64,000 nucleotides of DNA from JADLGL01 sp050184415 (GCA_050184415.1 JBFXAJ010000016.1:18088-82087), one strand, 5' to 3'. Numbered from the stretch's first letter, positions 1 to 8,321 are shown. Notes: a model not told the origin generated them from the sequence alone. Program-made: numbers and translations.

Positions 1-1
1 C

Positions 2-181
2 TCGTGCACAGCCGACCGAAAGGGGCACGTCACCATCCGCGTTTGGCTCGGTGATCACAACGGGCGATCCAACTGGCGGATCGAGGCGACAATCGAGGTC
101 GAAGCCGGTCAGCTCGATGGCATAGCGGGAGCAGCTGCCAGGTATTTTGGGCCACCGGCTATCTCCCAGTCGTCGGGATAG
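2..181 (+). CDS. 3' fragment of a DUF6228-like protein
   Basis: An open frame enters from the left edge and stops at a TAG, leaving 59 C-terminal residues. The visible part has a GHVTIRVWLG strand, a WRIEATIEVEAGQLDGIA segment and ends shortly after an ARYFG helix. This strand-strand-helix order resembles the end of DUF6228 proteins, which have no known function. The start lies outside the window. It reads in the same direction as the AEC transporter and ends 18 bases before it. The assignment rests on memory of the family pattern and could be wrong; the frame could also be a chance opening. Confidence 0.4.
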   Translation, partial: SCTADRKGHVTIRVWLGDHNGRSNWRIEATIEVEAGQLDGIAGAAARYFGPPAISQSSG

Positions 182-199
182 ATCCACGGCTCCGCCGCG

Positions 200-1165
200 A
201 TGGACGTTGCCACGCTCGCCCTCCCCCTCTTCGACCTGATCTTCCTCGGCTTCGCGGCCGGCAAGTTCATTCCGCTCCCCGAGCACGGACTCGCCGGGCT
301 GTCGCTGTTCGTCCTCTATTTCGCGCTGCCGGCGCTGTTCTTCTCCCTGATCTCGGAGACGCCGATCGAGGATCTCGGCAACTGGACCTTCATCGCGGCA
401 ACGACGGCGGCGACGTTCGTGACGCTCCTCCTCGGCTTCGCGGTCGGGATGGTGTCGAGCCGGGGCAAGGTCGGCGAGGCGACGATCCAGGCGCTCGCGG
501 CAGGATACGCCAACAACGGCTACATGGCGCCGGGGCTGACGCTGTCCGCGTTCGGCCCGGCCGCCGCCGTGCCGACGGCGCTGGTCTTCTGCTTCGACAA
601 TCTGATGATCTTCATCCTCGCGCCGATCGGCCTTGCGATCGGCACCGGCGGCGGGGCGACGCCCGGCGAAGTCGCGCGGCGCGTGGTGGTCCGCGTCGTG
701 ACCCATCCGTTCATCCTCGCGACCGCGGCCGGCGTCCTCGCCGCGGCGATTCATTTCCGGCCGCCGGCGCCCGTCGCCGAGATGCTGGACCTCCTGAGCG
801 GCGCGGCCGCGCCCTGCGCCCTATTCGCCCTCGGCATCGTGCTGGCGAAGCAACCGTTGCGGCGGGTGCCGGTCGAGCTGCCCGTGCTGATCGCGCTGAA
901 GCTCGCGGCGCATCCGGCGCTGGTCTATCTGTTCCTGTCGATCGCGGGGGACTTCGACCCGGTCTGGGTCTTCACCGCCGTCCTGATCGCCTCGCTGCCG
1001 GCCGCGACGAACGTCTTCGTCATCGCCCAGCAATACGGCGTGTGGGTCAACCGGGCGTCGAGCGTGGTGCTGTTCTCGACGCTGGTCGCGGTCGCGACGG
1101 TGACGGGGCTCCTCTACGCCATCGGCGCCGGCTGGCTGCCCGCGGACCTGTTTCCGGCGAGGTAG
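200..1165 (+). CDS. AEC family transporter (auxin efflux carrier-like permease)
   Basis: A 321-residue inner membrane protein that is hydrophobic almost throughout, with about ten predicted membrane segments in two halves, as in the AEC/BASS-like fold. The N-terminal half carries the family's GYANNGYMAPGL stretch near residues 101-112, where asparagines break a helix; the C-terminal half has SLPAATNVFVIAQQYGVW near residues 263-280, also typical of AEC proteins. Bacterial AEC members export or import organic acids such as malate or malonate; the substrate here cannot be told. It converges on the garR-hyi operon, whose substrates are also small organic acids, but no co-regulation is visible. 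Confidence 0.85.
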   Translation: MDVATLALPLFDLIFLGFAAGKFIPLPEHGLAGLSLFVLYFALPALFFSLISETPIEDLGNWTFIAATTAATFVTLLLGFAVGMVSSRGKVGEATIQALAAGYANNGYMAPGLTLSAFGPAAAVPTALVFCFDNLMIFILAPIGLAIGTGGGATPGEVARRVVVRVVTHPFILATAAGVLAAAIHFRPPAPVAEMLDLLSGAAAPCALFALGIVLAKQPLRRVPVELPVLIALKLAAHPALVYLFLSIAGDFDPVWVFTAVLIASLPAATNVFVIAQQYGVWVNRASSVVLFSTLVAVATVTGLLYAIGAGWLPADLFPAR

Positions 1166-1199
1166 CCGGCTTCGCGGCGGCCTGACTCCGCCCTCCCGT

Positions 1200-1286
1200 T
1201 CGTCATGGCCGGGCGAAGTCCCGGGCCATCCACGCCTAGAAGCTGGAAGGAAGTCGTGGATGGCCGTGACGAGCACGGCCATGACG
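1200..1286. repeat. Intergenic inverted repeat, rhizobial REP/RIME type
   Basis: Left arm 1201-1234 (CGTCATGGCCGGGC...CCATCCACG) and right arm 1255-1286 (CGTGGATGGCC...GGCCATGACG) are imperfect reverse complements around a 20-base spacer. Each arm is itself partly palindromic. The CGTCATGGCCGGG...CCATCCACG core is of a kind common between genes in Rhizobiales. A shorter relative lies at 7832-7858. Confidence 0.7.
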
Positions 1287-1343
1287 ACTGAGAGGCGGAG
1301 CGAGATGGCAACCTCTCGCGCCCCTTCGCTGCAGCGACGGAAA

Positions 1344-1367
1344 GCAAAAGGGCCGCCGAAGCGGCCC
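1344..1367 (-). terminator. Rho-independent terminator after garR
   Basis: Read on the minus strand: a 7-bp GC stem GGGCCGC/GCGGCCC closed by a TTCG tetraloop, followed by TTTTGCTTT. It lies 28 bases beyond the garR stop codon, so it ends the hyi-garR transcript. Confidence 0.75.
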
Positions 1368-1394
1368 CTCCATATTCGAACGAACCTGAAGCCC

Positions 1395-2285
1395 CTAAAC
1401 TGGATCCTCCGCCACCTTGTGGTTAGCCAGCGCCTCGAGCGCCTTCACCATGGCCGAGTGGTCCCACTGCGCCCCGCCGGCGGCGGCGCAGGCGTTGAAG
1501 AGTTGCGCCGCGGAAGCCGTGTGGGGGAGCGACAGCTTCAGGGCGCGGGCCGATTCCATCGCGAGGTTGAGATCCTTCTGGTGGAGCTCGATGCGGAAGC
1601 CGGGCGCGAAGGTGCGCTTGATCATGCGCTCGCCGTGAACCTCGAGGATCTTCGACGACGCGAAGCCACCCATCAGCGCTTGGCGCACCTTGGCCGGGTC
1701 CGCGCCCGCCTTGGACGCGAAGAGAAGCGCCTCGGCGACCGCCTCGATGTTCATGGCGACGATCATCTGGTTCGCCACCTTGGTGGTCTGGCCGTCGCCG
1801 ACCGGACCGACCAGCGTGATGTTCTTGCCCATCAGCTCGAACAGCGGCTTCACGCGGTTGAACGCCTCCTCGGTGCCGCCGCACATGATCGACAGCGTCG
1901 CGTTCTTGGCGCCGACCTCGCCGCCCGACACCGGGGCGTCGACATAGTCGCAGCCCTTTTCCGCGATCTTGGCCGCGAATTCCTTGGTCGCGATCGGCGA
2001 GATCGAGCTCATGTCGACCACGGTCTTGCCGGCCGAGAGGCCCTCGGCGACGCCGCCCGGGTTGAACAGCGCCGCGCGGACGTCCGGCGTGTCCGGAACC
2101 ATGGTGATGATCACGTCGGCCTTCTCGGCGACCTCCTTTGCCGAGGCGCAGGCGACCGCGCCGCTTGCCTTGAGGTCATCCGGAACCGGCCGGAGGTCAT
2201 ACGCAAAGACCTCGTGGCCGCCGGCCAGGAGATGCCCCGCCATCGGCCGGCCCATGATGCCAAGCCCGACAAAACCCACCTTCAT
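1395..2285 (-). CDS. garR: 2-hydroxy-3-oxopropionate reductase (tartronate semialdehyde reductase)
   Basis: A 296-residue member of the 3-hydroxyisobutyrate dehydrogenase family. It has the N-terminal dinucleotide-binding GLGIMGRP at residues 8-14, the substrate-binding DAPVSGG at 116-122 and the catalytic lysine K169 in GDGQTTKVANQ, all intact. Full length for the family. It should reduce tartronate semialdehyde to D-glycerate with NAD(P)H in the cytoplasm. The hydroxypyruvate isomerase gene lies 38 bases upstream on the same strand, and this pairing separates GarR/GlxR from 3-hydroxyisobutyrate dehydrogenase. Glyoxylate carboligase, the expected first enzyme, is not in the window. A terminator follows. 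Confidence 0.85.
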   Translation of the reverse strand: MKVGFVGLGIMGRPMAGHLLAGGHEVFAYDLRPVPDDLKASGAVACASAKEVAEKADVIITMVPDTPDVRAALFNPGGVAEGLSAGKTVVDMSSISPIATKEFAAKIAEKGCDYVDAPVSGGEVGAKNATLSIMCGGTEEAFNRVKPLFELMGKNITLVGPVGDGQTTKVANQMIVAMNIEAVAEALLFASKAGADPAKVRQALMGGFASSKILEVHGERMIKRTFAPGFRIELHQKDLNLAMESARALKLSLPHTASAAQLFNACAAAGGAQWDHSAMVKALEALANHKVAEDPV

Positions 2286-2323
2286 CCCAAAATCTCCCGT
2301 CCCTGATCGAATTTCTGGTGTTG

Positions 2324-3100
2324 CTAGAGCCGGCTGTTCAGCCAGCCGAGGCCGGCCGTCGTGCCCGCCTTCGGGCGATACTCGCAGCCGACGAAGCCGG
2401 CATAGCCCTCGGCGTCCAGCATCTCGAAAATGAAATCGTAGTTGATCTCGCCGGTGCCGGGCTCGTTGCGGCCGGGATTGTCGGCGATCTGCACATGCGC
2501 GATCCGGTCCTTCAGCTTGCGGAAGGTTGGCGTAAGGTCGCCCTCCATGATCTGCATGTGATAAAAATCGTACTGGAAGAAGAGGTTATCCGACGAAACC
2601 TCATCGATGATGGAAATGGCGTCCGCGCTGCGGCTGACGAAGAAGCCCGGGATGTCGCGAGTGTTGATCGCCTCCAGGAGCAGCTTGATGCCGGCCTTCT
2701 TCAGCTCGCCCGCGGCGTAGCGAAGATTGCTCACGAGCGTTGTGCGGAGCACCTCGACGGGAACGTCCTTCGGGGCGATGCCCGCCAGGCAGTTCACCTG
2801 CGTGCAGCCGAGGGCTGTCGCATAGTCGATCGCCGTCGCGACGCCGGCCTTGAACTCGTCCACGCGGTCCGGAAGGCAGCCGATGCCACGCTCGCCGCCG
2901 CCCCAATTGCCGGCGGGGAGGTTATGCAGGGCCTGGCTCAGCCCGTTGTCGCGAAGGCGTTTTGCGAGCTCCTCCTTCGGGAAGTCATAGGGAAAGAGGT
3001 ACTCGACGGCCTTGAACCCGTCTTTGGCCGCGGCCGCGAAACGGTCGAGGAAATCGACCTCGCCATAGAGCATGCTGAGATTGGCGGCAAAGCGCGGCAT
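2324..3100 (-). CDS. hyi: Hydroxypyruvate isomerase
   Basis: A 258-residue TIM-barrel enzyme of the xylose isomerase-like family that interconverts hydroxypyruvate and tartronate semialdehyde. The start chosen is the ATG giving MPRFAANLSMLY, the usual Hyi N-terminus, with AGAGGG eight bases upstream; the frame stays open a further 51 codons, but that part does not look like the family. Visible family features are VEYLFPYDFP near residues 28-37, the HNLPAGNWGGGERGI loop near 58-72 and the metal-ligand glutamates in LLLEAINTRDIPGF and VGCEYRP. It is first in the operon with garR. Confidence 0.87.
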   Translation of the reverse strand: MPRFAANLSMLYGEVDFLDRFAAAAKDGFKAVEYLFPYDFPKEELAKRLRDNGLSQALHNLPAGNWGGGERGIGCLPDRVDEFKAGVATAIDYATALGCTQVNCLAGIAPKDVPVEVLRTTLVSNLRYAAGELKKAGIKLLLEAINTRDIPGFFVSRSADAISIIDEVSSDNLFFQYDFYHMQIMEGDLTPTFRKLKDRIAHVQIADNPGRNEPGTGEINYDFIFEMLDAEGYAGFVGCEYRPKAGTTAGLGWLNSRL

Positions 3101-3285
3101 GAGGCCCTCTTTCGTTGGGTCGCGGTCGGCGGGGAGGTTTACCAAGGTCCGCCGGAAGCACAACCCGCACCGGTCCGGCCGGCCGGCCAACCCCTGCGGA
3201 CGGGTGATTGTAATCTCGGAGTCGCGATGCCATGTCGCCGCAAAGGCCGGCAAGGGCTCCCGAGGGAGCTGGAAAGGTTATGCCG

Positions 3286-4737
3286 ATGAGCGCGCTCGTC
3301 AACGACAGCAATCGCAAATGGTGGACGCTGGGCGCGGTCGCCTTCGCGCTCTTCATGATCATGCTCGACAACACGGTCGTGAACGTCGCCCTGCCCGCGA
3401 TCCAGGCGGATCTCGGGATCGACGTCGCCGAGCTCGAGTGGATCGTGACGGGCTACGCGCTGTCCTTCGCCGTGCTGATGCTGTCCGGCGGCAAGCTCGC
3501 CGACATGTTCGGCCGCCGACGCATCTTCATCGTCGGCCTCGTGATCTTCACGCTGTCATCCTTCGCCTGCGGCTTCGCCGGAAGCGCGGAGGTGCTGATC
3601 GGCGCGCGGGTGATCCAGGGCATCGGCGCCGCCTTCATGATGCCCGCGACGCTGTCGCTGATCTCAGCCGCCTTCCCGCCGCAGCAGCGTGGCACGGCGC
3701 TCGGCATCTGGGCCGGCGTGTCCGCCGTCGCGCTCGCGATCGGACCGCTGATCGGCGGTCTCATCACCGAGCACGTCAACTGGAACTGGATCTTCTACGT
3801 CAACATCCCGGTCGGGATCCTCGCGATCCTTGCCGGGCTCGTCATCATCCGGGAGTCCAAGGACACGTCGAAGGAGCAGCGGCTCGACATTCCCGGCCTC
3901 CTCGCCGCCGGCGTCGGCATGCTCGCGCTCGTCTACGCCCTCATCGAGGGCAACCGGCTCGGCTGGGGCTCGACGACGATCATCGCACTCTTCGCGGTGT
4001 CGGCGGTCGCGCTCGTCGTCTTCGTGATCCTCGAGGCGGTGCAGCGCGTCCCGATGTTCGATCTCGGCCTGTTCCGGAACTCGACCTTCGTCGGCGCCAA
4101 TGTCTGCGCCCTCCTCCTGATGGTCGCGATGTTCGGCGTGTTCTTCTTCCTGTCGCTCTATATGCAGACCATCCTCGGCTACACGGCGATCCAGGCCGGC
4201 GCCTCGTTCTTGCCAATGACCTGCCTTGTGATCGTGGTGGCGCCGATCGCCGGGCGGCTGTCCGACCGCATCGGCCCGCGCTGGCTGATGACCGGCGGGA
4301 TGACGCTGACGGCGATCTCGCTCTTCATCTTCTCGACGCTCGACGCGACGTCGAATTTCTGGAGCTTCCTGCCGGGCACCATCCTCGGCGGCATCGGCAT
4401 GGCGAGCACCATGTCGCCGATGACCGCCGCGGCGCTCGGATCGGTGCCGGTCGACAAGGCCGGCGTCGGGTCGGGGATGCTGAACACGTTCCGCCAGGTC
4501 GGCGTCTCGATCGGTATCGCGCTCATGGGCGCGATCTTCGCAAGCCAGGAGACGACCGCCATTGCCGCCGGTGCCGGGCCGGTCGATGCGTTCCTCGCCG
4601 GGCTCAACCCCGCGTTCCGGATCGCTGCGATCATCGCCCTTGCCGGCGCGGCCATCGCCGCACTGACGGTGCGGCGGCTGCCGCATCATCAGGGTCCGCG
4701 CGGCGCGAGCGCGGAGAGCGTCAGTATCGCTGCTTAG
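3286..4737 (+). CDS. MFS transporter, DHA2 (EmrB/QacA) drug:proton antiporter family
   Basis: A 483-residue inner membrane protein with about 14 hydrophobic segments, as in the DHA2 family. Motif D1-like LDNTVVNVALPAIQADL lies near residues 24-40, motif A GGKLADMFGRRR near 65-76 and motif C-like AIGPLIGGLI near 145-154. The start ATG at 3286 is eight bases after GGAAAGG; an ATG six bases earlier and the longer frame starting at 3232 fit the ribosome binding site less well. It probably exports drugs or other amphiphilic compounds using the proton gradient. No HlyD-type adaptor or regulator lies beside it, so the substrate is unknown. It ends at a bidirectional terminator. Confidence 0.85.
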   Translation: MSALVNDSNRKWWTLGAVAFALFMIMLDNTVVNVALPAIQADLGIDVAELEWIVTGYALSFAVLMLSGGKLADMFGRRRIFIVGLVIFTLSSFACGFAGSAEVLIGARVIQGIGAAFMMPATLSLISAAFPPQQRGTALGIWAGVSAVALAIGPLIGGLITEHVNWNWIFYVNIPVGILAILAGLVIIRESKDTSKEQRLDIPGLLAAGVGMLALVYALIEGNRLGWGSTTIIALFAVSAVALVVFVILEAVQRVPMFDLGLFRNSTFVGANVCALLLMVAMFGVFFFLSLYMQTILGYTAIQAGASFLPMTCLVIVVAPIAGRLSDRIGPRWLMTGGMTLTAISLFIFSTLDATSNFWSFLPGTILGGIGMASTMSPMTAAALGSVPVDKAGVGSGMLNTFRQVGVSIGIALMGAIFASQETTAIAAGAGPVDAFLAGLNPAFRIAAIIALAGAAIAALTVRRLPHHQGPRGASAESVSIAA

Positions 4738-4764
4738 GGGATCGCGCTGGTCAGGCGCGCGAAA

Positions 4765-4787
4765 GGAGGCCGGCAGAGCCGGCCTCC
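4765..4787. terminator. Bidirectional hairpin between convergent genes
   Basis: A perfect 10-bp stem GGAGGCCGGC/GCCGGCCTCC with an AGA loop lies between the MFS gene (stop at 4737) and the convergent HEAT-repeat gene (stop at 4795). There is no long T-run on either side, so termination may be weak or Rho-assisted. Confidence 0.65.
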
Positions 4788-4794
4788 GTCAGGG

Positions 4795-5535
4795 TTAGGC
4801 CGCGACCCGGGTCGCCATGGTCCGCACGAGGGCTCTCACCCGCGCATCCGGGTCGTTGGTGACGCCGGCGAGGAGCGCGATCGCCCCGCCGAGCTCGCCG
4901 ATAGCGTTCACCGCGGCAAAGCGGACGCGCCAGGAGGCGTCGCGGAGGAGCGGCGCAAGGGCCGGCAAGGCGCGGTCGTCGCCCAGCGTGCGCAGGAGAT
5001 CGGCGGCGTGCTCGCGAGTGCGCGCATCGCCGGAGCCGAGCGCTGCGACGAGCGGCGCGAACGCCTCCCGGCCGAACCCACCGAGGACTGCGACGAGCGT
5101 CGATTCAAGGACGCGGCTCTCGCTGCCGACCAGCGCGACGAGCGCCGGCACCGCCCGCGGGTCGCCGATCTGGCCGAGCGCGTACGCGGCCTTCGCCACA
5201 ACCGTCACCTCCGGATCGAGCAGAAGCGCGATCAGCGGATCGACCGCGGCAGGAAGCGCAATCTTGCCGAGCGCGTGCGCGGCATCGTGCCGGATCTGCG
5301 GCCGTGGATCGTCGAGCCGGGCGACGAGGTGCGGCAGTGCCGCGTCGCCGAGGCGGGCAACGGCCCAGGTCACGTTCTCGCGCACGAACGGATCGCGCTC
5401 TGCGGAGAGCGCCTCGAGCAGGGATTCCAGCGCCGACCGGTCCGCTTCCTTGCCGAGCTCGATCGCCGCGCGGGCGCGCACGTCGCGATCGTGATCGCGA
5501 AGCCGGGACAGGAGGGCAGTCGTGTCGGTGGTCAT
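4795..5535 (-). CDS. HEAT-repeat (PBS-lyase-like) protein
   Basis: A 246-residue soluble protein made almost wholly of about seven 31-residue HEAT-like repeats, each of the form DPxVRxxAAxALGxIGDxxAxPxLxxLL. Examples are ERDPFVRENVTWAVARLGD, DPRPQIRHDAAHALGKIA and DPEVTVVAKAAYALGQIGD. Such repeats form a curved solenoid used for protein binding, or in relatives for phycobilin lyase activity; nothing here points to a pigment substrate. The start ATG has AGGAG five bases upstream. It is followed by the shared hairpin terminator and separated from rpsD by rpsD's own terminator, so it is likely monocistronic. The partner is unknown. Confidence 0.8.
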   Translation of the reverse strand: MTTDTTALLSRLRDHDRDVRARAAIELGKEADRSALESLLEALSAERDPFVRENVTWAVARLGDAALPHLVARLDDPRPQIRHDAAHALGKIALPAAVDPLIALLLDPEVTVVAKAAYALGQIGDPRAVPALVALVGSESRVLESTLVAVLGGFGREAFAPLVAALGSGDARTREHAADLLRTLGDDRALPALAPLLRDASWRVRFAAVNAIGELGGAIALLAGVTNDPDARVRALVRTMATRVAA

Positions 5536-5711
5536 GGTCTCCTCGAAGGGTGTCCTCGCCGCCGGATTGCAGGCGAAGGGCAACAAATGGGAACGAGGGG
5601 CGGGGTTTGGTAGGGCACCGGAGGCGACCGCGACAATCGCAACTCTCCCTTTGCGGCCCCAAGGGGGAGAGACGAGAAGGGCGGCGAACCGACGGCACGC
5701 GGGAAACGAAG

Positions 5712-5733
5712 AGGGCCGCCCGAAGGCGGCCCT
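5712..5733 (-). terminator. Rho-independent terminator of rpsD
   Basis: On the minus strand AGGGCCGCC-TTCG-GGCGGCCCT forms a perfect 9-bp stem with a TTCG tetraloop, followed by CTTCGTTT, starting 26 bases after the rpsD stop. Confidence 0.8.
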
Positions 5734-5759
5734 TGAAGACTGCATGCCGTGCGCGGTGA

Positions 5760-6377
5760 TTAGCGCGAGTAGAACTCGACGACGAGGTTCGGCTCCATCT
5801 GCACCGGATACGGCACGTCGGAGAACGCCGGGACGCGCGCGAATTTCGCGGTGCGCTTCGCGGTATCGACCTCGATGTAGTCCGGCACGTCGCGCTCGGC
5901 GAGGTCGATGGCCTCGAGCACCGAGACGAGCTGCTTGGACTTCTCGCGGATCTCGATGACGTCGCCCACCTTGCAGCGGTAGCTGCCGATGTTGACCTTC
6001 TTGCCGTTCACCTTGATGTGGCCGTGGTTCACGAACTGGCGTGCGGCGAAGATCGTCGGGACGAACTTCGCACGGTAGACGATCGCGTCGAGCCGGCTCT
6101 CGAGGAGGCCGATCAGGTGCTCGGAAGTGTCGCCCTTCCGGCGCGAGGCCTCGGTGTAGGCCTTGCGGAACTGCCGCTCGGACAGCTCGCCATAATAGCC
6201 CTTGAGCTTCTGCTTGGCGCGGAGCTGGAGGCCGAAATCGGACACCTTGCTCTTGCGGCGCTGGCCGTGCTGGCCGGGGCCGTATTCGCGCTTGTTGACG
6301 GGGCTTTTCGGACGGCCCCAGATGTTCTCGCCGAGACGGCGGTCGATCTTGTACTTCGCCTGGATGCGCCTGGACAT
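5760..6377 (-). CDS. rpsD: 30S ribosomal protein S4
   Basis: A 205-residue protein, the usual length. It starts MSRRIQAKYKIDRRLGENIW, lacks the zinc cysteines (alphaproteobacterial C-minus form) and carries the S4 RNA-binding domain from about residue 95 (SRLDAIVYRAKFVPTIFAARQFVNHGHIKVNGKKV, given here only as positions 93-127). S4 binds 16S rRNA early in 30S assembly. It is monocistronic here, as in many Rhizobiales, and not in the large ribosomal operon. AGGAG lies seven bases before the ATG. The leader between 6378 and 6550 has GC-rich hairpins, including the palindrome CGCTCCCGCGGGAGCG, but no recognised S4 autoregulatory element. Confidence 0.97.
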   Translation of the reverse strand: MSRRIQAKYKIDRRLGENIWGRPKSPVNKREYGPGQHGQRRKSKVSDFGLQLRAKQKLKGYYGELSERQFRKAYTEASRRKGDTSEHLIGLLESRLDAIVYRAKFVPTIFAARQFVNHGHIKVNGKKVNIGSYRCKVGDVIEIREKSKQLVSVLEAIDLAERDVPDYIEVDTAKRTAKFARVPAFSDVPYPVQMEPNLVVEFYSR

Positions 6378-6550
6378 CGCATATCCCTTTAGGAGTTGAG
6401 GGGTACGCGCCCTCCTCTGCCCCGTGACCGGGACCGACAGGGAACGGCGGTGCGCCCGCCGCTCCCGCGGGAGCGTGAAAACCGCCCGGTCGCAAGCGGC
6501 CGTGCGGAAGGCGCTGATCTAGCGACGGCGCCCCGCCCTGTCAAATCCGC

Positions 6551-7342
6551 TCATTCGTCGGGCCCGCGCTCCGTCGTCATCGCGCCGTCCGGCCCGATAT
6601 GCGGCCGCGTCGGACGCCGCTGCAGGGCCGCCACCACGCCGCGAAAGCTCCGGACTTCCTGGTCGGTCATCCCGGCGCGCTGCAGGATCGAGCGCAGCGC
6701 CTCGACCATGTGGGGGCGCTTCTGCAGCGGCCGGAAGAAACCTGCGGCGTCGAGCGCGCCCTCGAGATGCTCGAACAGCCGCAGCAGCTCGATCTTCGCG
6801 GCCGGAGGCTCAGGCGCTTCGGTGCCGAACGGGAGCTGCGCGGATTCCTCCGCCGCGGTCCGCCGCCATTCATAGGCGACGATGAGGACCGCCTGCGCGA
6901 TGTTGAGCGACGCATGGCGCGGATCGATCGGCAGCGTCAGGATCTCGTCGGCGAGCGAGATCTCGTCATTGGTGAGGCCGATCCGCTCGCGCCCGAAGAT
7001 GACGCCGCTGCGCACGCCCCGCACCGCTTCCGACCGCATGAAGCGGGCCGCCTCGTTCGGGCCGCGAACCGGTTTCGACATCTCGCGCGGCCGCGCGGTG
7101 CTGGCGAAGACGAAATGGAGGTCGGCGATCGCGTCGCGCAGCGTCGGGTACACCTTCGCCGCATCGAGCACGAAGTCGGCGCCGCTCGCGGCGCGGTGCG
7201 CCATCTCATGCGGCCATTGCCGCGGCGCGACGAGGCGGAGCTCGCCGAGGCCGAAATTGGCCATCGCTCGGGCCGTCGTCCCGATGTTCTCGGCAAGCTG
7301 GGTTTCGACCAGGATGATGGCGGGTTCGGCGATGTCGGGCAT
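6551..7342 (-). CDS. trmJ: TrmJ-type tRNA/rRNA 2'-O-methyltransferase (SpoU/TrmH family)
   Basis: A 263-residue SPOUT-class enzyme. The N-terminal half has the SpoU motifs: motif 1 LVETQLAENIGTTARAMANF near residues 12-31, motif 2 GVIFGRERIGLTNDEI near 118-133 and motif 3 PIDPRHASLNIAQAV near 142-156, with the knot-forming asparagine. The C-terminal part, FFRPLQKRPHMVEALRSIL near 208-226, is the TrmJ extension. TrmJ methylates the 2'-OH of position 32 in the tRNA anticodon loop using S-adenosylmethionine. The ATG at 7342 gives the conserved MPDIAEPAIILVE start; the frame is open 101 codons further upstream but without conservation. It diverges from the TfoX-N gene. Confidence 0.88.
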   Translation of the reverse strand: MPDIAEPAIILVETQLAENIGTTARAMANFGLGELRLVAPRQWPHEMAHRAASGADFVLDAAKVYPTLRDAIADLHFVFASTARPREMSKPVRGPNEAARFMRSEAVRGVRSGVIFGRERIGLTNDEISLADEILTLPIDPRHASLNIAQAVLIVAYEWRRTAAEESAQLPFGTEAPEPPAAKIELLRLFEHLEGALDAAGFFRPLQKRPHMVEALRSILQRAGMTDQEVRSFRGVVAALQRRPTRPHIGPDGAMTTERGPDE

Positions 7343-7438
7343 GACCTCTCGGTAGGGCAACCGCTCGGCCGAAACCAGCGGCTTGCGTGACGCGGGCCGT
7401 TGTGTTCCTGTTACGTTCGCACGAAGGGAGCACGCCCG

Positions 7439-7801
7439 ATGGCCGCATATGATGCATTGGCTGAGCGGGTCCGCCGCGCGCTCGTCGAGGACGCGGTCAC
7501 CGAGCAGAAGATGTTCGGGGGCATCGGCTTCATGATCCAGGGCAACATGATCGCCGGCGTATCGCCCCGCGGTCTCCTGCTCCGCGTATCGAAGGACGAG
7601 GACGCCGGCGCCCTCGCCCGCCGCGGCGCACGCCCGATGGAGCATGGCGGCCGCACCATGACCGGGTTCATCTATGTCGACCCGGCAACGATCGAATCCG
7701 AGGACGGACTGCGGTCGTGGCTCGACATCGCGCTCCGCTACGTCCGGGCGTTGCCGCCGAAGGTCAAGCCTCCGAAGACGCAGGCCCGGAAAAAGGGATG
7801 A
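7439..7801 (+). CDS. TfoX N-terminal domain protein
   Basis: A 120-residue protein consisting of one TfoX-N domain: ALAERVRRAL near residues 4-13, the KMFGGIGFMIQGNMIAGV core near 24-41 and a C-terminal helix YVRALPPK. There is no TfoX-C domain, so it is not the full competence regulator; stand-alone TfoX-N proteins are common in Rhizobiales and their function is unknown. The start ATG follows AAGGGAG by eight bases. The basic tail KVKPPKTQARKKG is typical of this group. Confidence 0.8.
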   Translation: MAAYDALAERVRRALVEDAVTEQKMFGGIGFMIQGNMIAGVSPRGLLLRVSKDEDAGALARRGARPMEHGGRTMTGFIYVDPATIESEDGLRSWLDIALRYVRALPPKVKPPKTQARKKG

Positions 7802-7831
7802 GCCCCTCCGGCCGACTGCCCGTCACGCCGT

Positions 7832-7858
7832 GGATGGCCGGGGCGGGCCCGGCCATCC
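7832..7858. repeat. Short intergenic palindrome related to the 1200-1286 repeat
   Basis: A perfect 11-bp stem GGATGGCCGGG/CCCGGCCATCC around a GCGGG loop, 30 bases after the TfoX-N gene and 73 bases before the end of the asparagine-serine repeat gene. It shares the ATGGCCGGG core with the repeat at 1200-1286 and may also act as a terminator for both convergent genes. Confidence 0.6.
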
Positions 7859-7931
7859 GGGGCAGAGGTGTCGGGACGCCTGGTGCTGCGCCCGGCACCC
7901 TGCCACCCGTCTGCGATCGGCGACTCGCCGA

Positions 7932-8321
7932 CTAGCGCAGGAGCTGCATGAAGAACCGGCGCACGGGGCCGGTGCCACCGCCCCCGCCCCCGCCCCAGCC
8001 ACTCCAGCTCGAACTATTGGAGTTCGAGTTCGAGTTCGAATTGCTGTTGCTGTTCGAATTCGAGTTGGAGTTGGAGTTGGAATTCGAGTTGCTGTTCGAG
8101 TTGGAATTCGAATTCGAATTCGAGTTGCTGTTGGAGTTGGAGTTGCTATTCGAGTTCGAATTGCTGTTCCCCTTCGACAGGGAGACAAACTCCTCCTTGG
8201 AGTCGGCGATCAGCGTCGCGGCCGCCGCAGGGGCGGGTTTCGCGGTTTCGGCGGCCCCAAGACTGGTCGTGGCGAGGAGGGCGGCGCCCGCCAACGCCGA
8301 TATGGTGATGGTCTTTGCCAT
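7932..8321 (-). CDS. Small secreted protein with a long Asn-Ser dipeptide repeat
   Basis: Family not recognised. A 129-residue precursor: an N-terminal signal peptide (MAKTITISALAGAALLATTS, then LGAAETAKPAPAAAATL, cleavage likely near residue 25), a short link with SKEEFVSLSKG, then 51 residues of strict alternating Asn and Ser, then SSSWSGW, seven glycines, and a basic amphipathic tail GPVRRFFMQLLR. It has no cysteines. The ATG at 8321 was chosen because the signal peptide starts there. A GGAAT-N16-CGT promoter lies 49 bases upstream, shared in form with four neighbouring units, so it probably belongs to the ECF regulon of this locus. It diverges from the DUF6065 gene. The hydrophilic repeat is likely unfolded; the role is unknown. 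Confidence 0.75.
   Translation of the reverse strand: MAKTITISALAGAALLATTSLGAAETAKPAPAAAATLIADSKEEFVSLSKGNSNSNSNSNSNSNSNSNSNSNSNSNSNSNSNSNSNSNSNSNSNSNSNSNSNSSSWSGWGGGGGGGTGPVRRFFMQLLR
8016..8168 (-). repeat. Hexanucleotide-based coding repeat, 51 Asn/Ser codons
   Basis: The tract encodes 26 Asn and 25 Ser in strict alternation. Both Asn codons and three Ser codons (TCC, TCG, AGC) are mixed, so the DNA is not a uniform microsatellite; it contains several GAATTC hexamers. The dipeptide has been kept while the codons diverged. Confidence 0.9.

Noticed and set aside
4795..6495. One long minus-strand frame joining the HEAT protein and sequence over rpsD
   Set aside because: The upstream part is an out-of-frame shadow of rpsD, and the rpsD terminator lies between. 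The HEAT protein has its own ribosome binding site at 5535.
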